Of a stretch of DNA of 64,000 nucleotides, positions 21,669 through 31,882 are shown in pieces. The translations under genes were made by a program, and so were the position numbers. Origin of the DNA: Areca catechu (lineage: Eukaryota > Streptophyta > Magnoliopsida > Arecales > Arecaceae); contig CM038042.1 of assembly GCA_021397845.1 (NCBI GenBank), positions 31,344,918-31,408,917 on the forward strand. The letters are read 5' to 3'. A model generated the notes under the pieces. It did no database searches. It had not been told where the DNA came from and saw nothing but the letters and a program-made list of their open reading frames with translations. Positions within the stretch are counted from its first letter, which is position 1. Every line of letters begins with the position of its first letter.

Positions 21669-23550
21669 TCAATGAATTCTTTTAGGTACCCAAGCTACCT
21701 TGGATCCTTGCAGGTCAGCAGAGGTGGTTCCTTTGGGAACCCAAATCTTTCTTACATTCTTAAGGACATTTCTAGAATTATTACATTCAAAAGCTTTATG
21801 TCTTATTCTTTTACAAACATCGCATACAACTTTAGAGTTTTTAATAGAAACAGAATTTGAAGTTCTAAAAGTTGATGCAGTTGATACAGATTTTGAACTT
21901 TTTGAAATATATGTATTTTTGCTCAAGTTCTTAGGAACATACAATAAAGACTTTGAAGTTGAAACAGTTTTTGGTGTGGCCAAGACTTTTTGAGATAAAA
22001 TATTTTGAATAGGTATTTTAGGTTTCACAAAAGTAGTTGCTGAAATTCTATTCATAAAAGAAGTTTTAAAACTAATTCCAGCTTTATTTCCTGAAATTCA
22101 TTATTCTTTTAAAATTAACTCAAGCTTATTTGAAGACAAAGTAAGTTTTTCAAATAATGGCTTGAGTTTTGTAACCTCCTTTTTCAGTTCATTATTTTCA
22201 GCAAGTAAATCACTGTTTTTCCTCTCACATAAAAGATTTTCATTTTTCAGCTTTTCAACTCGTTCAGAAAAGGCATGCAGTTCTTTTTGTAATAAAATGT
22301 TCTTTTCTAAAATTTCATCTTTTTGTTTGAGTAAAGAGTCATTCATATTTTTCAATGATTTTATCTTTACTCTAGCTTTCTTAAATTCAGATAATAAATC
22401 ATGAAAAGCAAAATTTAATTCATCAAATATGAATTCAGTGCAATTGTTAGGGGATGTTACCTCATCTTCGAGACCCATTAAACATAGATTTGCAGTCTTG
22501 GTGATCTCTTCTTCTTCAGATGAAGATGATTCTTCACTATCAGACCATGTGGCAACCATGGCTTTCTTTTTCTTTTTATGTCTGAAGGATTTCTTCAACA
22601 GAGGACAGTCTGGATGAATATGCCCTGGCTTCTTGCATTCATAGCATGTGGGGACTTGCTTTATCTTTCTCTCTGTCCTTTTTCTTTTCTTTTCCATAAT
22701 CCTTCCTATGAAATTTTCGGTTTTATCTTCCTTTCTTTCTTCCCATAAACTTTCTGAATCTCCTCACAACCATAGCAATGTCATTATCTTCTAGGTCATC
22801 ATTGGAGGAGGTGCTTTCTTCTTTAGATTCTTCATCATCCCTCTTTGATTCGGAAGCAGCTCTGAAGGCTATTGTTTTCTTTTTCTTCTGTTCATCTTCA
22901 ATTCTGTGTTGCATAGTCAGCTCGTGGGTGATGAGTGATCCCAGTAGTTCATCCAGTAGAAGTGTGTTGAGATCTTTGGCCTCCTGGATTACAATCACTT
23001 TGGGATCCCACTTGTCAGGTAGAGAACGGAGTATCTTCTGAACCAGATCAGCATTTGAGTATACCCTGCCAAGACTCTTCAAACCATTAATAATATCTAT
23101 AAATCTAAAGAACATGGCAGAAATTATTTCAGAAGGTTCCATTTTAAACAGTTCATAATTGTGAACTAAAAGATTTATCTTAGAGGTTTTCACTTGGAAA
23201 GTATCCTAATGGGTCACTTCGAGTTTGTCCCAGATTTTGTTTGCTGAAGAGCAAGTGAAAATTTGATTGAACTCAGTTGCATCCAAAGCACAATATAATA
23301 AATTCATTGCTTTGGCATTCAGTTCTTCCATTTTCATGTCATGATCATCCCAGTCCTCTTCAGGCTTAGGGATGTCCATGCCATCAACTTTGATCATGGG
23401 AATGTGTGGCCCTTTTAAGATGACCTTCCATAATTAAAAATCTATGGCTTGAATATAAATGTTTATTCATGCTTTCCAATAAGAATAATTAGTGCCTGTG
23501 AAAAGTGAAGGTCTATTTGTTGACTGGCCTTCGGCCAAGGATGTACTCAT
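21669..23550 (-). pseudogene. Sirevirus A gag (capsid/nucleocapsid), broken
   Basis: The start ATG at 23550 opens a typical Sirevirus gag (MSTSLAEGQSTNRPSLFTG). It continues through the UBN2-type capsid region (NKIWDKLEVTH; SLPDKWDPKVIVIQEAKDL), acidic and lysine-rich linkers, a zinc knuckle CYECKKPGHIHPDC near 22650, a long Glu/Lys/Leu coiled coil from about 22400 to 22110, and a second knuckle-like CDVCKRIRHKAFEC near 21800. Stops interrupt it near 23460 and 23206, and breaks fall around 22723-22697 and 22100. The product would form the virus-like particle that packages element RNA. Confidence 0.85.
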
Positions 23551-23591
23551 GGGATGAGCCATCAATCTTTACTCAAGTAATCAGAGACACT

Positions 23592-23603
23592 GCTCTGATA
23601 CCA
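23592..23603 (-). promoter_or_regulatory. Sirevirus A primer-binding site (initiator tRNA-Met)
   Basis: On the minus strand it reads TGGTATCAGAGC, complementary to the 3' end of plant initiator tRNA-Met, two bases inside the 5' LTR. Confidence 0.88.
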
Positions 23604-23605
23604 GC

Positions 23606-25025
23606 TGTTGCCCAGGTGGCTTTTCCCAAGAGGGGGGTGAATTGGGAATTACAAAATTTTCGCAAGTATGTGCACAAGTAATTCCTTTTAGTGGTTGAGT
23701 GCTGTATTAATCAGAGAATAAGTGCAGAAGCTAAAAAGTAAATCAAGCACAACACAAACAATGCAAGTTTATAGTGGCTCGGAGTAACCCAGCTCCTACG
23801 TCCACTATCCAAGTTCACCACTCAGGATTTCCACTATATCCCCTAAACTGGAATACAGTTAGATTGTTTTACAGGCTTACAATCCCAACCTCTACACTTT
23901 GGTTTTGAAAAGGCTCACCAAAGAAACCTATTTGGTTTTTACAATCGGCCTCACCAATAACCCAAATATTCTAAGAATAGAACAAAAAAGCAACAATAAT
24001 GACAAACTCAGTTGTCTGGTGGTTGCCAATGCAGCTCTAGTGAAGCTTAATTGAATGCTCTTCAATGCACTTCAATGGCTTCCTTGCTTTCCTCAAAAGA
24101 TGCTTCAAGCTTCTGGTAAGAGTTGGTGAAGGCTTGAAGGCTGACTTCAAAGCTCAAGTGCTCTCTTCTCTTACTTCAATAAATATTCAATAACTGTTCA
24201 TTAACTTATTAATCTCTCCAAGGATGTTCTCATACCTCATTTATAGAGACTTCAACTGCCTTCCCTTGATTTTGAATGTTGTAGATCGTTGGAAAGTGAC
24301 AGGTTACCATTGGAGCACTTTTGGAATTCAAAAATAAAAAACTGGAACTAGCCGTTGGAGGTGACCCCATCATTCCAGTCGGATCGGACAATCTTCGAGT
24401 CAGCTCGGACAATCTTCGAGTAGGCTCGGATCAAGTTCGGGTTGGCTGGATTGAACACCAGTCAGCTGGGTTCCACAGTTGAGAAAATGGTTTACCCTGG
24501 ATGAGTTGGCTAGGCTGAAATCTAGTCAACTCGGATCCTTGAGATTCTCAGAACATTCTCAACCATGTTCTGGACGAGTCGGCTTGGCCTTGGTGCCAGT
24601 CGGCTGGATCTGTGTGCCAGAGAACTTCTTTCTTGTACCAGTGCCAGAGTCGGCTGGTTCCTCCATCCAATCGGCTCGAGAATAGTTCTTCAGCTAGATC
24701 AAATTCAATTTTCCAGAAGTCTTGTGCCATGCTTTGAAGACTTCTTCAATGTCTTCTTACAATAAAATCAAGAAAAATTAAAGCTTGAAAACTAATAGAA
24801 GTAACCCTTTATCTTTGATTTAAGTAGAAAATTTTTTGTTGGGTTCTTCTTTACAAGATTCTAATCACTTTACAACTCAACACAAAGCAATAAAGATTGT
24901 AGGGTTTAAAGAGTATGTCAATGTAGTTATCCTACAAAAACTTGTCAACCATTTGAAGAGTTGTTAGATAACCAAATGTATGCTCCAATATTTTGTTATC
25001 ATCAAAATCACTTTAGGGGTCAACA
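23606..25025 (-). repeat. Sirevirus A 5' LTR
   Basis: Partner of the left LTR, next to the primer-binding site, which makes it the 5' LTR of a minus-strand element. It carries a short local duplication (CTCGGACAATCTTCGAGT) near 24385-24425 that the other LTR lacks. Confidence 0.92.
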
Positions 25026-25030
25026 AATAA
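25026..25030. repeat. Sirevirus A target-site duplication, right copy
   Basis: Exact AATAA match to 5572-5576. Confidence 0.88.
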
Positions 25031-25325
25031 ACAAATTACAATATATGCAACGTAAATGTAAATAACATATAACTAAAGAAGTCCATAAATTACACGTAAA
25101 TAGAAAATTACATGATAAGTTAGTAATATGTCAGTAATCGATCAAACATAATAACATAATTGTGAGACAATCAAATAGTACAAGTAATCAGATTCGAAGC
25201 TCCAACCATTAGCTGTCCTGACATATCAATAAGATAAAAAGAAATACATATCAGTAACGTACATGTCATAATCAATATATAATAGACTGTATAAAAGAGA
25301 ATAAACCGACCGTAAAATAATATAC

Positions 25326-27960
25326 CTACACAATGTCATTTGTCAAAAATATCCTGACCCCCTTGTACTCTTGTTGGACAAGTCCGTTTATCATGTCCTT
25401 CCTCCTTCAGATGGCACACCTTCATTTGTTTCCAGATTCACGGATATTCATATCATTCTTAATTCTCGTAGAACGAGGCCTGCCCTTCTGTCTCAGCCTA
25501 CTCATATCGGGCAAAATAAGGGTTTCATCATCATGCTCAGGCCAATATTCTTCATGTGGAATTGGTTGGAATTATGGTGCATATGATTGATAATAATCAT
25601 GTAACGTATAGCATCGATCAACGTATTTATAGAAATCAATTGCAACATGTGCACATGCAGCCATTACATGAGAGCAGGGTAAATGATAACACTGCCATTT
25701 CTGGCATGTACATGTCCGATGCTGTAGTCGAACTACCTGTATGTTAACGTAACAGAAATGAATATCTAACCAACATACAATATTAAGTTAGAAAACATAT
25801 AAGAACGTATAATCACTTGTTTATTATCGCCTCGGTTCATGTTTGCACCATGCCTCACCATCTTTACTTGAAACAAGCCACTTTCTCTATCAAATCTTAT
25901 AACAGTATGTGATGTAGCTTTCGCTTGCTGCGAGATTACGTGTCCCATAACAAAAGGTGTATATATTTCATTCCTGTCAAGTGCATCATTTGCCTGGGCA
26001 CGTCGACCATCAAAATAAGATACAAGTCAAAGGAAAGTCAACTGCACCAATGCATTTGCTGGCAAGAGTCGAGCATTTTTTAAAACTCCATTAAAACACT
26101 CAGATAAATTTGTTGTCATCATTCCATAACGTCGACCATCATCATGTACAAGTGTCCATTTATCTAAAGGGATATCATTCAGCCATTCAGCAGCTTCTGG
26201 TTTTAATTTTTCAATGATCCGCATAAATTTTTGAAATTTTCTAGGCTATGTTTGCAATCCCGCTTTTTTCACCAAATCCCATAATTTCGGATCACAAAAT
26301 TTTGTGTTGAAATTGCTAGCCACGTGACGAAGACAATAAATATGATGAGTATCCGGTGGCTGCCAACCTAGATACTAATTTTGCACTACAGATAATATAC
26401 TAGCATGTCGATCAGAAATTAGACAGATATCCTGACGTGATGTAACAAAATTTCTGATGCAAGCTAAGAACCAACCCTATGTATCAGTTGATTCTTCATC
26501 AACAATCGCAAATGCAAGTGAAAATATCTGGTTGTTCCCATCAACAGCAGTTGCAATCATCAACTTCTCCCTATACTTTCCATATAGGAATGTAGCATCA
26601 ACACTTATTACTAGTCGACAGGACTTAAACCCTTCAATGGATGGTGCAAAGGCCCAGAAAACACGATCAAATTGAGCAGAAGATGGAATAAAAGTAGGGA
26701 TGCTGATGAATTTCATCCTAGTACCCGAATTAAATTCTTCGACAGCATGCAACCATCTTGGCATCATATAATATGAAACATCCCAATCACCAAAAAGCAT
26801 GGCTATTGCTTTTTGCTTCGCTTCCCATAATTTCCTGTAACTGGGTGTATAATTATATTTATTTTTAATCACTGCACTAAGCCCAGAAATAGCAATTAAA
26901 GGAATTTGTTTGACCATATCCCAAATTTCATTTGCAATTAATGTTGAATCCAGCCCAGAATGATCTTGAGACATCATCGGAGATATGCATGTATGGGGAC
27001 CAGTATATCGTGTGATCTCAAATTAACCATACCGTTTAATAGCTCTCAGCATCCATTGACATCCTGACTCTCTATTCTTACATTTCAGATGACATAAATT
27101 GAGATTAGACTCACTCACCTTGAACTCATGATGTCTGTCCACAGAATATTACTTTATTGCTGTTTGTAATTCTGCCTTATCTATGAAATGAAATCCTTTA
27201 CGTAACTCTTCATCTCTTTGCCATGCAATAGAAGGTTCTTGCAATGTAGAGTACATGGACATATTAGCAGCAATCCAATCAATCTGATTGAATGTTTCAG
27301 AGGGGGCTTCAAACATAAGTTTATTTGGAATAGGAATATCATGTGGTCTTCGCACAGGTTCTGATGGACCAGCTTCATTATGTTCATCAGCCACATCATC
27401 TTCAATTTCTTCGTCATTTTCATTAAAAAGTTGATTATTTAAATGCACCGTATCATCAGTTGCTATATATATCAATGCTTCTCTAACATTACTTTCTGGC
27501 ACATTAATGTCTACTGTTTTGGACTACAGTATGACATAACCTGCTCACATACATGAATGTTTGTTATATTTTGAGCAGCTGCTTCATAATCATCCTGTTC
27601 ATGAATAGGTTCAGAAGCTTCAACAGACTGAATATCTATGTACAACTCTGCACCTGATATACAATGATGTGAACTGATCGTTGAAAACATTATGTCCATG
27701 TCCTCATCATCATTTAATGGAACAGGTTCATACTTAACATATATCGCTTGTACAACTTGTGGATATCTATACATGATCAATATTTTTTTTCCACTTCTAT
27801 CAATATGGAAGATTCTACATATTTTATTCTCTAATTCTTCAAATGTCATACCATGTTTAATTTTAATTACCTTTCTCGGTCCTTGATTGTACTCAATATC
27901 ATATTTGCCTCTAATCATTGAACCATTGATATAGCATAAGGCTGTGATTGTTTCTCCCAT
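25326..27960 (-). pseudogene. MuDR-type MULE transposase, broken
   Basis: The domain order fits plant MULE transposases. An N-terminal PB1-like region (27960-27511, MGETITALCYINGSMIRGKY) and an acidic linker are followed by the MuDR domain (27150-26900, YTGPHTCISP). The DDE core has VISVDATFLYGKY, ICLISDRHASI and TNLSECFNGVLKNAR as likely D, D and E. A SWIM zinc finger (CTCQKWQCYHLPCSH, near 25715) precedes a Cys-rich C-terminus (GRPRSTRIK...CRCAIC). An 80-base GT-AG intron at 25816-25737 splits it just before SWIM. A frameshift near 27510 and several stops (near 27150, 26475, 26380, 26025) disable it. The enzyme would bind the element ends and cut them. The stop at 25326 is the natural end. 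Confidence 0.87.
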
Positions 27961-29195
27961 TATGGCCTACATGTTTAATAAATCAAAAAAGTTTAGAGAT
28001 AAATTTTTCAAAATATATAATACCATCATTAAATATATAATAAAATCAAATAAATAACATGATAATAAATGATAAATGATAAATGCATCCTATCACCAAC
28101 TACTGGGCAAAGATATGTCCTATCCCATTCAGGAATTGCATTAATATTACAAGTCAGCTTACAGTAATCAAAATGTGTGCAACGAAAACTGAATAAAATT
28201 TTGGCAGCATTTTCCTTAGTTCTCCATATATAAATATTTATGTATGTGAAAAACAAAAGAAAAATGATACTCAAAATTTCACTCTCTTCGTTGCACGCTT
28301 TTTGATTACTATAAATTGACATGTAAAATTATTTGCAACTCTCAAACTATCCATTTTAGACAATCAATTGATTATTGTGCATAATTCTTAGCTCCATACA
28401 AATATAAACAAATGTACGGATACTATAGATTATGCATATTAATCAATTAACGGATCTACAGTTCAATGTAATACAAAACTTATTTATCTTATAATAAAGA
28501 TTTATTTATAAGCTATAAAATATAATATATTTCAGTCATTATTATTTACATCATAATTTTTTTCTTAATAAACATATCAATTATCTGTATTCCTATATTA
28601 AATAATATATTATTTTTTCATATAATAAACTAATTTAATATATTATTTTTTCATAACATAATTTTAATAATTTCACGTTTATTAATATTTACTTACCTCA
28701 TTTTATATATTACTATAATTTTATGTCTATTTCAACATTAAAAATACTTATTTTTTATAAATAAATATTATATAATATTTTTAATATTGGATTAAAAAAT
28801 TTATAAAAATAAGTTTATCCTAAACATTTATCCCAATATTTATTTTTTTAATAATAAACATTATTAATTTTAATAATTTATATAATTCTAAATATGCATA
28901 TTTATTTTTTATATATGTATAATTCTAAATATTATATAAAAATAAATATTGGGCATCGTTATATATTTAGAATTATATAAATTATATAACAAATTACACT
29001 AACAAAAATTAATCTGACATACCGTAAAATATATCACAAAATATATATACAATCAAACATTAATTATAAAAAAATATATAAATCATACCTTTAAGTGGGG
29101 CAACTAAGCGAGAACCGGTGGATATACAATACACTTGAAATTCCTAAAAAAAAAAAAATGAAATGGTTAGATTATAAAATTTAGATTTAATATAC
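27961..29195. other. MULE internal AT-rich non-coding DNA
   Basis: This is the region upstream of the transposase start, so it should contain its promoter, but no clear TATA box stands out against the extreme AT content (28480-29090). No gene seen. Confidence 0.5.
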
Positions 29196-29264
29196 CTACC
29201 CATCTAGAAATAAAAACAAATACCTAGGGACCGTAGGTAGGGCAACCAACAGTGGACCGATGGA

Positions 29265-29490
29265 GCACCCAAGAGAGAACCAGTGGACCGGAGGTGGGGT
29301 AGCTAAGAGGGATCTACTGGATCGGAGGTGGGGCAGCCAAGACGGTGGGGCAACCGAGGACCGCAGGTGGGGCAGCCGGGACCGGAGGTGCGGCAGCCGG
29401 GACCGGAGGTGGGGCAGCCGGGATAGGCGGTGGGGCAGCGAATCGGAGGTGGGGCCGCCGAGAACGGAGGTGGGGCAATCAGCTCGGCAA
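29265..29490. repeat. GC-rich minisatellite, GACCGGAGGTGGGGCAGCCGG units
   Basis: About ten imperfect units of 19-24 bases with core GGAGGTGGGGCAGCC lie between the AT-rich region and the right iteron array. Open frames on both strands here are products of the repeat (Arg/Gly-rich or Pro/His/Leu-rich) and are not taken as genes. Confidence 0.75.
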
Positions 29491-29544
29491 CACAAGTGAA
29501 AACCAAAAAAAGTCGGGCGCATGCGGAAAAAGCCATTTGGCTGA

Positions 29545-29759
29545 GAAATTGCGGGTTCAACCTATGATTTCGGCCTGAAATCGTGGGTTGAACACGCGTT
29601 TTCTTAATGAAATCGCGGGTTCAACCCGCATTTTCTTAATGAAAACACGGGTTGAACCCGCGTTTTCTATCCAAACCCGCTGCCGCGTGGAGCTCCGACA
29701 AAGAATAGCGAGTTGGACCCACGATTTCACTAAGAAACATGGGTTGAACCTGTGTTTTC
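29545..29759. repeat. Right array of 27-bp palindromic iterons
   Basis: Six copies of the same palindrome start at 29545, 29577, 29609, 29641, 29703 and 29734. The first four are spaced by exactly 32 bases. Two units are 26 bases long. The array mirrors the left one and lies just inside the right inverted repeat. Confidence 0.85.
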
Positions 29760-29830
29760 ACATCGCCAGCCACGCATTCGAACCGCCTACCACGTGTCCA
29801 AGCAACGTTGCCACATGTCCAAGCAACACT

Positions 29831-29928
29831 GACACATGGCCAAAATCACCTATTTTTGTAAATAAGTTGGGACTGATGGTATTTTCGTAGTTAAGTTACT
29901 TTTTTGTATTATTTTGGTAAAAAATCCC
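29831..29928 (-). repeat. MULE right terminal inverted repeat
   Basis: Partner of the left terminal repeat; its outermost bases ATCCC on the plus strand mirror the GGGTT at the left tip. The shared inner block reads GGCCAAAATCACC here. Confidence 0.85.
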
Positions 29929-29937
29929 TTAAGATAT
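29929..29937. repeat. MULE target-site duplication, right copy
   Basis: Exact repeat of the 9-mer at 2233-2241, directly after the terminal CCC of the right inverted repeat. Confidence 0.92.
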
Positions 29938-31882
29938 TACCTTATCCACTCCTTATCAAAGATATGGTTGTGCCCATCACAATAGCTCATTGCAACTGGA
30001 TATGGCATATGTGATAAGATTTTCTCAATGGCTGACCACCCTCACCTATAAATAAAGGGCAAGGGGGATCCCAAGATATGCTCTGAACTCTCTCTTCTAC
30101 TCACTCCCTTTCACCATTCTTTGGTATTTGACTTGAGTACCACAAGATTCCCACTGGAAGCAACTCCACTAAGGAACTTCTTTTATAGGGCCAGCCTCCC
30201 ATCTTTTAGTGATGACCCCAATATCTATCTCGGATGCCAACCTAGGTGCTAGCTTAGAGACTAGTAGCAATAGTATCTATGTATATCATGATGTGCTAAG
30301 AGCTTGATATATATGATGCATCTTTCCATTTTAAGTATTTATTTAAATATTTAGTATTTGATGGTGCCAAAATTTGCTCAAATACTAAAGCAAGCTGGAG
30401 AGGGGACATAGATGGCTGTACCTGCAAAAGAAGCCTTGGTCAGGGAAAGTTTCGGTGAAGGCCCTCTGACCAAGTCAGTATTTCAGATAATGGGATGAAA
30501 TAAAAGTACAAGCACATGAGAATATTATGGAGCATGTGAAGAAGTGCATACCTATAGGAGGTTTGCTAAGAACTTCCTTTTATACTCAAGTAGCATGGGT
30601 ATTCCAAGATATTCTAATATGTCGGAAAGCAAGTAGAAAATGATTAGGCTTTTGTCTTTACCAAGACTTTTGGAAAGAGATCGTCCTTTGTTATTTGAAA
30701 AGTCTCCTTCCCATTAATGAAAGGTTTTGTCTTTCATGTCTCCCATCATTTTCATTAAAGGCTCCAGGGGATATGGCTTGAAGAAGGGCCATGCATCCTT
30801 AATGATTGAGATCTACTCTAGATAATGAGACTTGACAATTTGTCTATTATGGAAAGTATTTTAGGATGAGTATTGATAGATTCCTCCTTTAGCTATTTGG
30901 TAGATGCTCCTACAGGAGTGATTAATCGAGTCAGGACTTTATATTGGGATTCGATAAGTTTGAAGGATTTTTGTATCTGAGATTCTATGGAACCTGGGGG
31001 TCAGGAGAATCGGGTCCCTAATATATCGAAAGTAGGTAGGCGCATGTATCTTGATCGAGAGTCAGTAGGATAGTAACCCGGCTAGCTGAATATTTATTAG
31101 GATATTTTGGTCTAGCTCATTAAGAGCTAAGAGGGCCAGAGATATGTGCTGGAGTAAAGTTGTGAGGATTTCTGGTTCAGGAAGGAACCAAGAGGCTAAA
31201 GATTTGGTTTGCTATATATTAAAGTTACCATCGATAGGACTGGGAGCTGAAGTACCTCTCCTGGCCTTCTTCTAGAGGACTAGGACCAGATGACCGGTGG
31301 GATGTTTTGGGACATGATTTGTCCTTCTGATAAATTCAATAACATACTACTTCGATTAGATAAATCTGGTTTATTCAGATATTCACTCTGCTTGTTCATG
31401 TTTAAAATATTATGAACATAATGCCGGGATTCGAAATAACTGGATATGGCCTCTCTTTATCCTAAATCAGATCCGATCAAATTATTTTTAATCCTGAAAC
31501 CTTCAAGATCCCAGGTATAGGATTTTTCCTCACATTAGCATTTAAAATATGAAGTAATCTAGATTGTAGGAAAGAATTTAGATTGTCGAATATTGCTATC
31601 ACAATAGACTAAGTATGGTGAGATGAGAATATGGATCATAATATTAGGACTATTTATCGGTCACAACCATTAGTTGTCAAGCACAAATCCTCCCTTAAGT
31701 TTATGCCTAATTAAGTAATCTTATATTTTTTGGATGTCGGATTTCCTCTTATCCACATGTTTCACATGAGACATGCCATTGCAGCACTATTCATTATGAC
31801 CTAAACTAGTACAAATATAACTAAAAAAAAAAAAGGGTAGAGCTAGTATCAACCTAAATTAGCTTACCAATCCTACTCAATG
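29938..31882. other. Intergenic DNA with decayed LTR sequence
   Basis: Continues the flank of the MULE. At about 30045-30200 a TATA-like CTATAAATAAAGG is followed by sequence with a GACTTGAGTACC...CCACTGGAAG theme similar to R/U5 of gypsy LTRs elsewhere in the window. No coding region recognised. Confidence 0.45.
31878..31882. repeat. LARD-like element target-site duplication, left
   Basis: CAATG, matching 39375-39379 exactly. Confidence 0.87.

Larger units (their letters stand above)
5577..25025 (-). mobile_element. Copia/Sirevirus LTR retrotransposon A
   Basis: The element has matching LTRs (TGTTG...CAACA), a 5-bp duplication, a primer-binding site complementary to initiator tRNA-Met, and the order gag, protease, integrase, reverse transcriptase, RNase H on the minus strand. 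Integrase before RT identifies Copia. Sirevirus features are several polypurine tracts of the GATGACAAAAAGGGGGAG type near the 3' LTR, long gag coiled coils with zinc knuckles, and a third ORF after RNase H. The copy is dead: frame breaks occur in gag, protease, RT and RNase H, and a chromovirus is inserted in the third ORF. Without that insert it is about 11 kb, a usual Sirevirus size. Confidence 0.92.
2242..29928 (-). mobile_element. Two-gene Mutator-like element (MULE), interrupted by nested retrotransposons
   Basis: The element is bounded by an exact 9-bp direct repeat, TTAAGATAT, which is the duplication length diagnostic of Mutator elements. Its termini are inverted repeats of about 100 bp starting GGGTTTTTAACGAAAATAAT on the left and GGGATTTTTTACCAAAATAAT-like on the complement of the right. 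Inside lie a PMD gene on the left and a MuDR-type transposase on the right, both on the minus strand. Arrays of 27-bp palindromes sit just inside both ends. Without the 19.4-kb Sirevirus insertion the element would be about 8.2 kb. Both genes carry stops, so this copy is probably not autonomous now. Boundaries are firm; whether the PMD gene is a regular passenger of this family is inference. Confidence 0.9.

Noticed and set aside
29196..29560. Open frames rich in PHLRS or RRWGSRD repeats
   Set aside because: Translation of a minisatellite; no independent evidence of coding.
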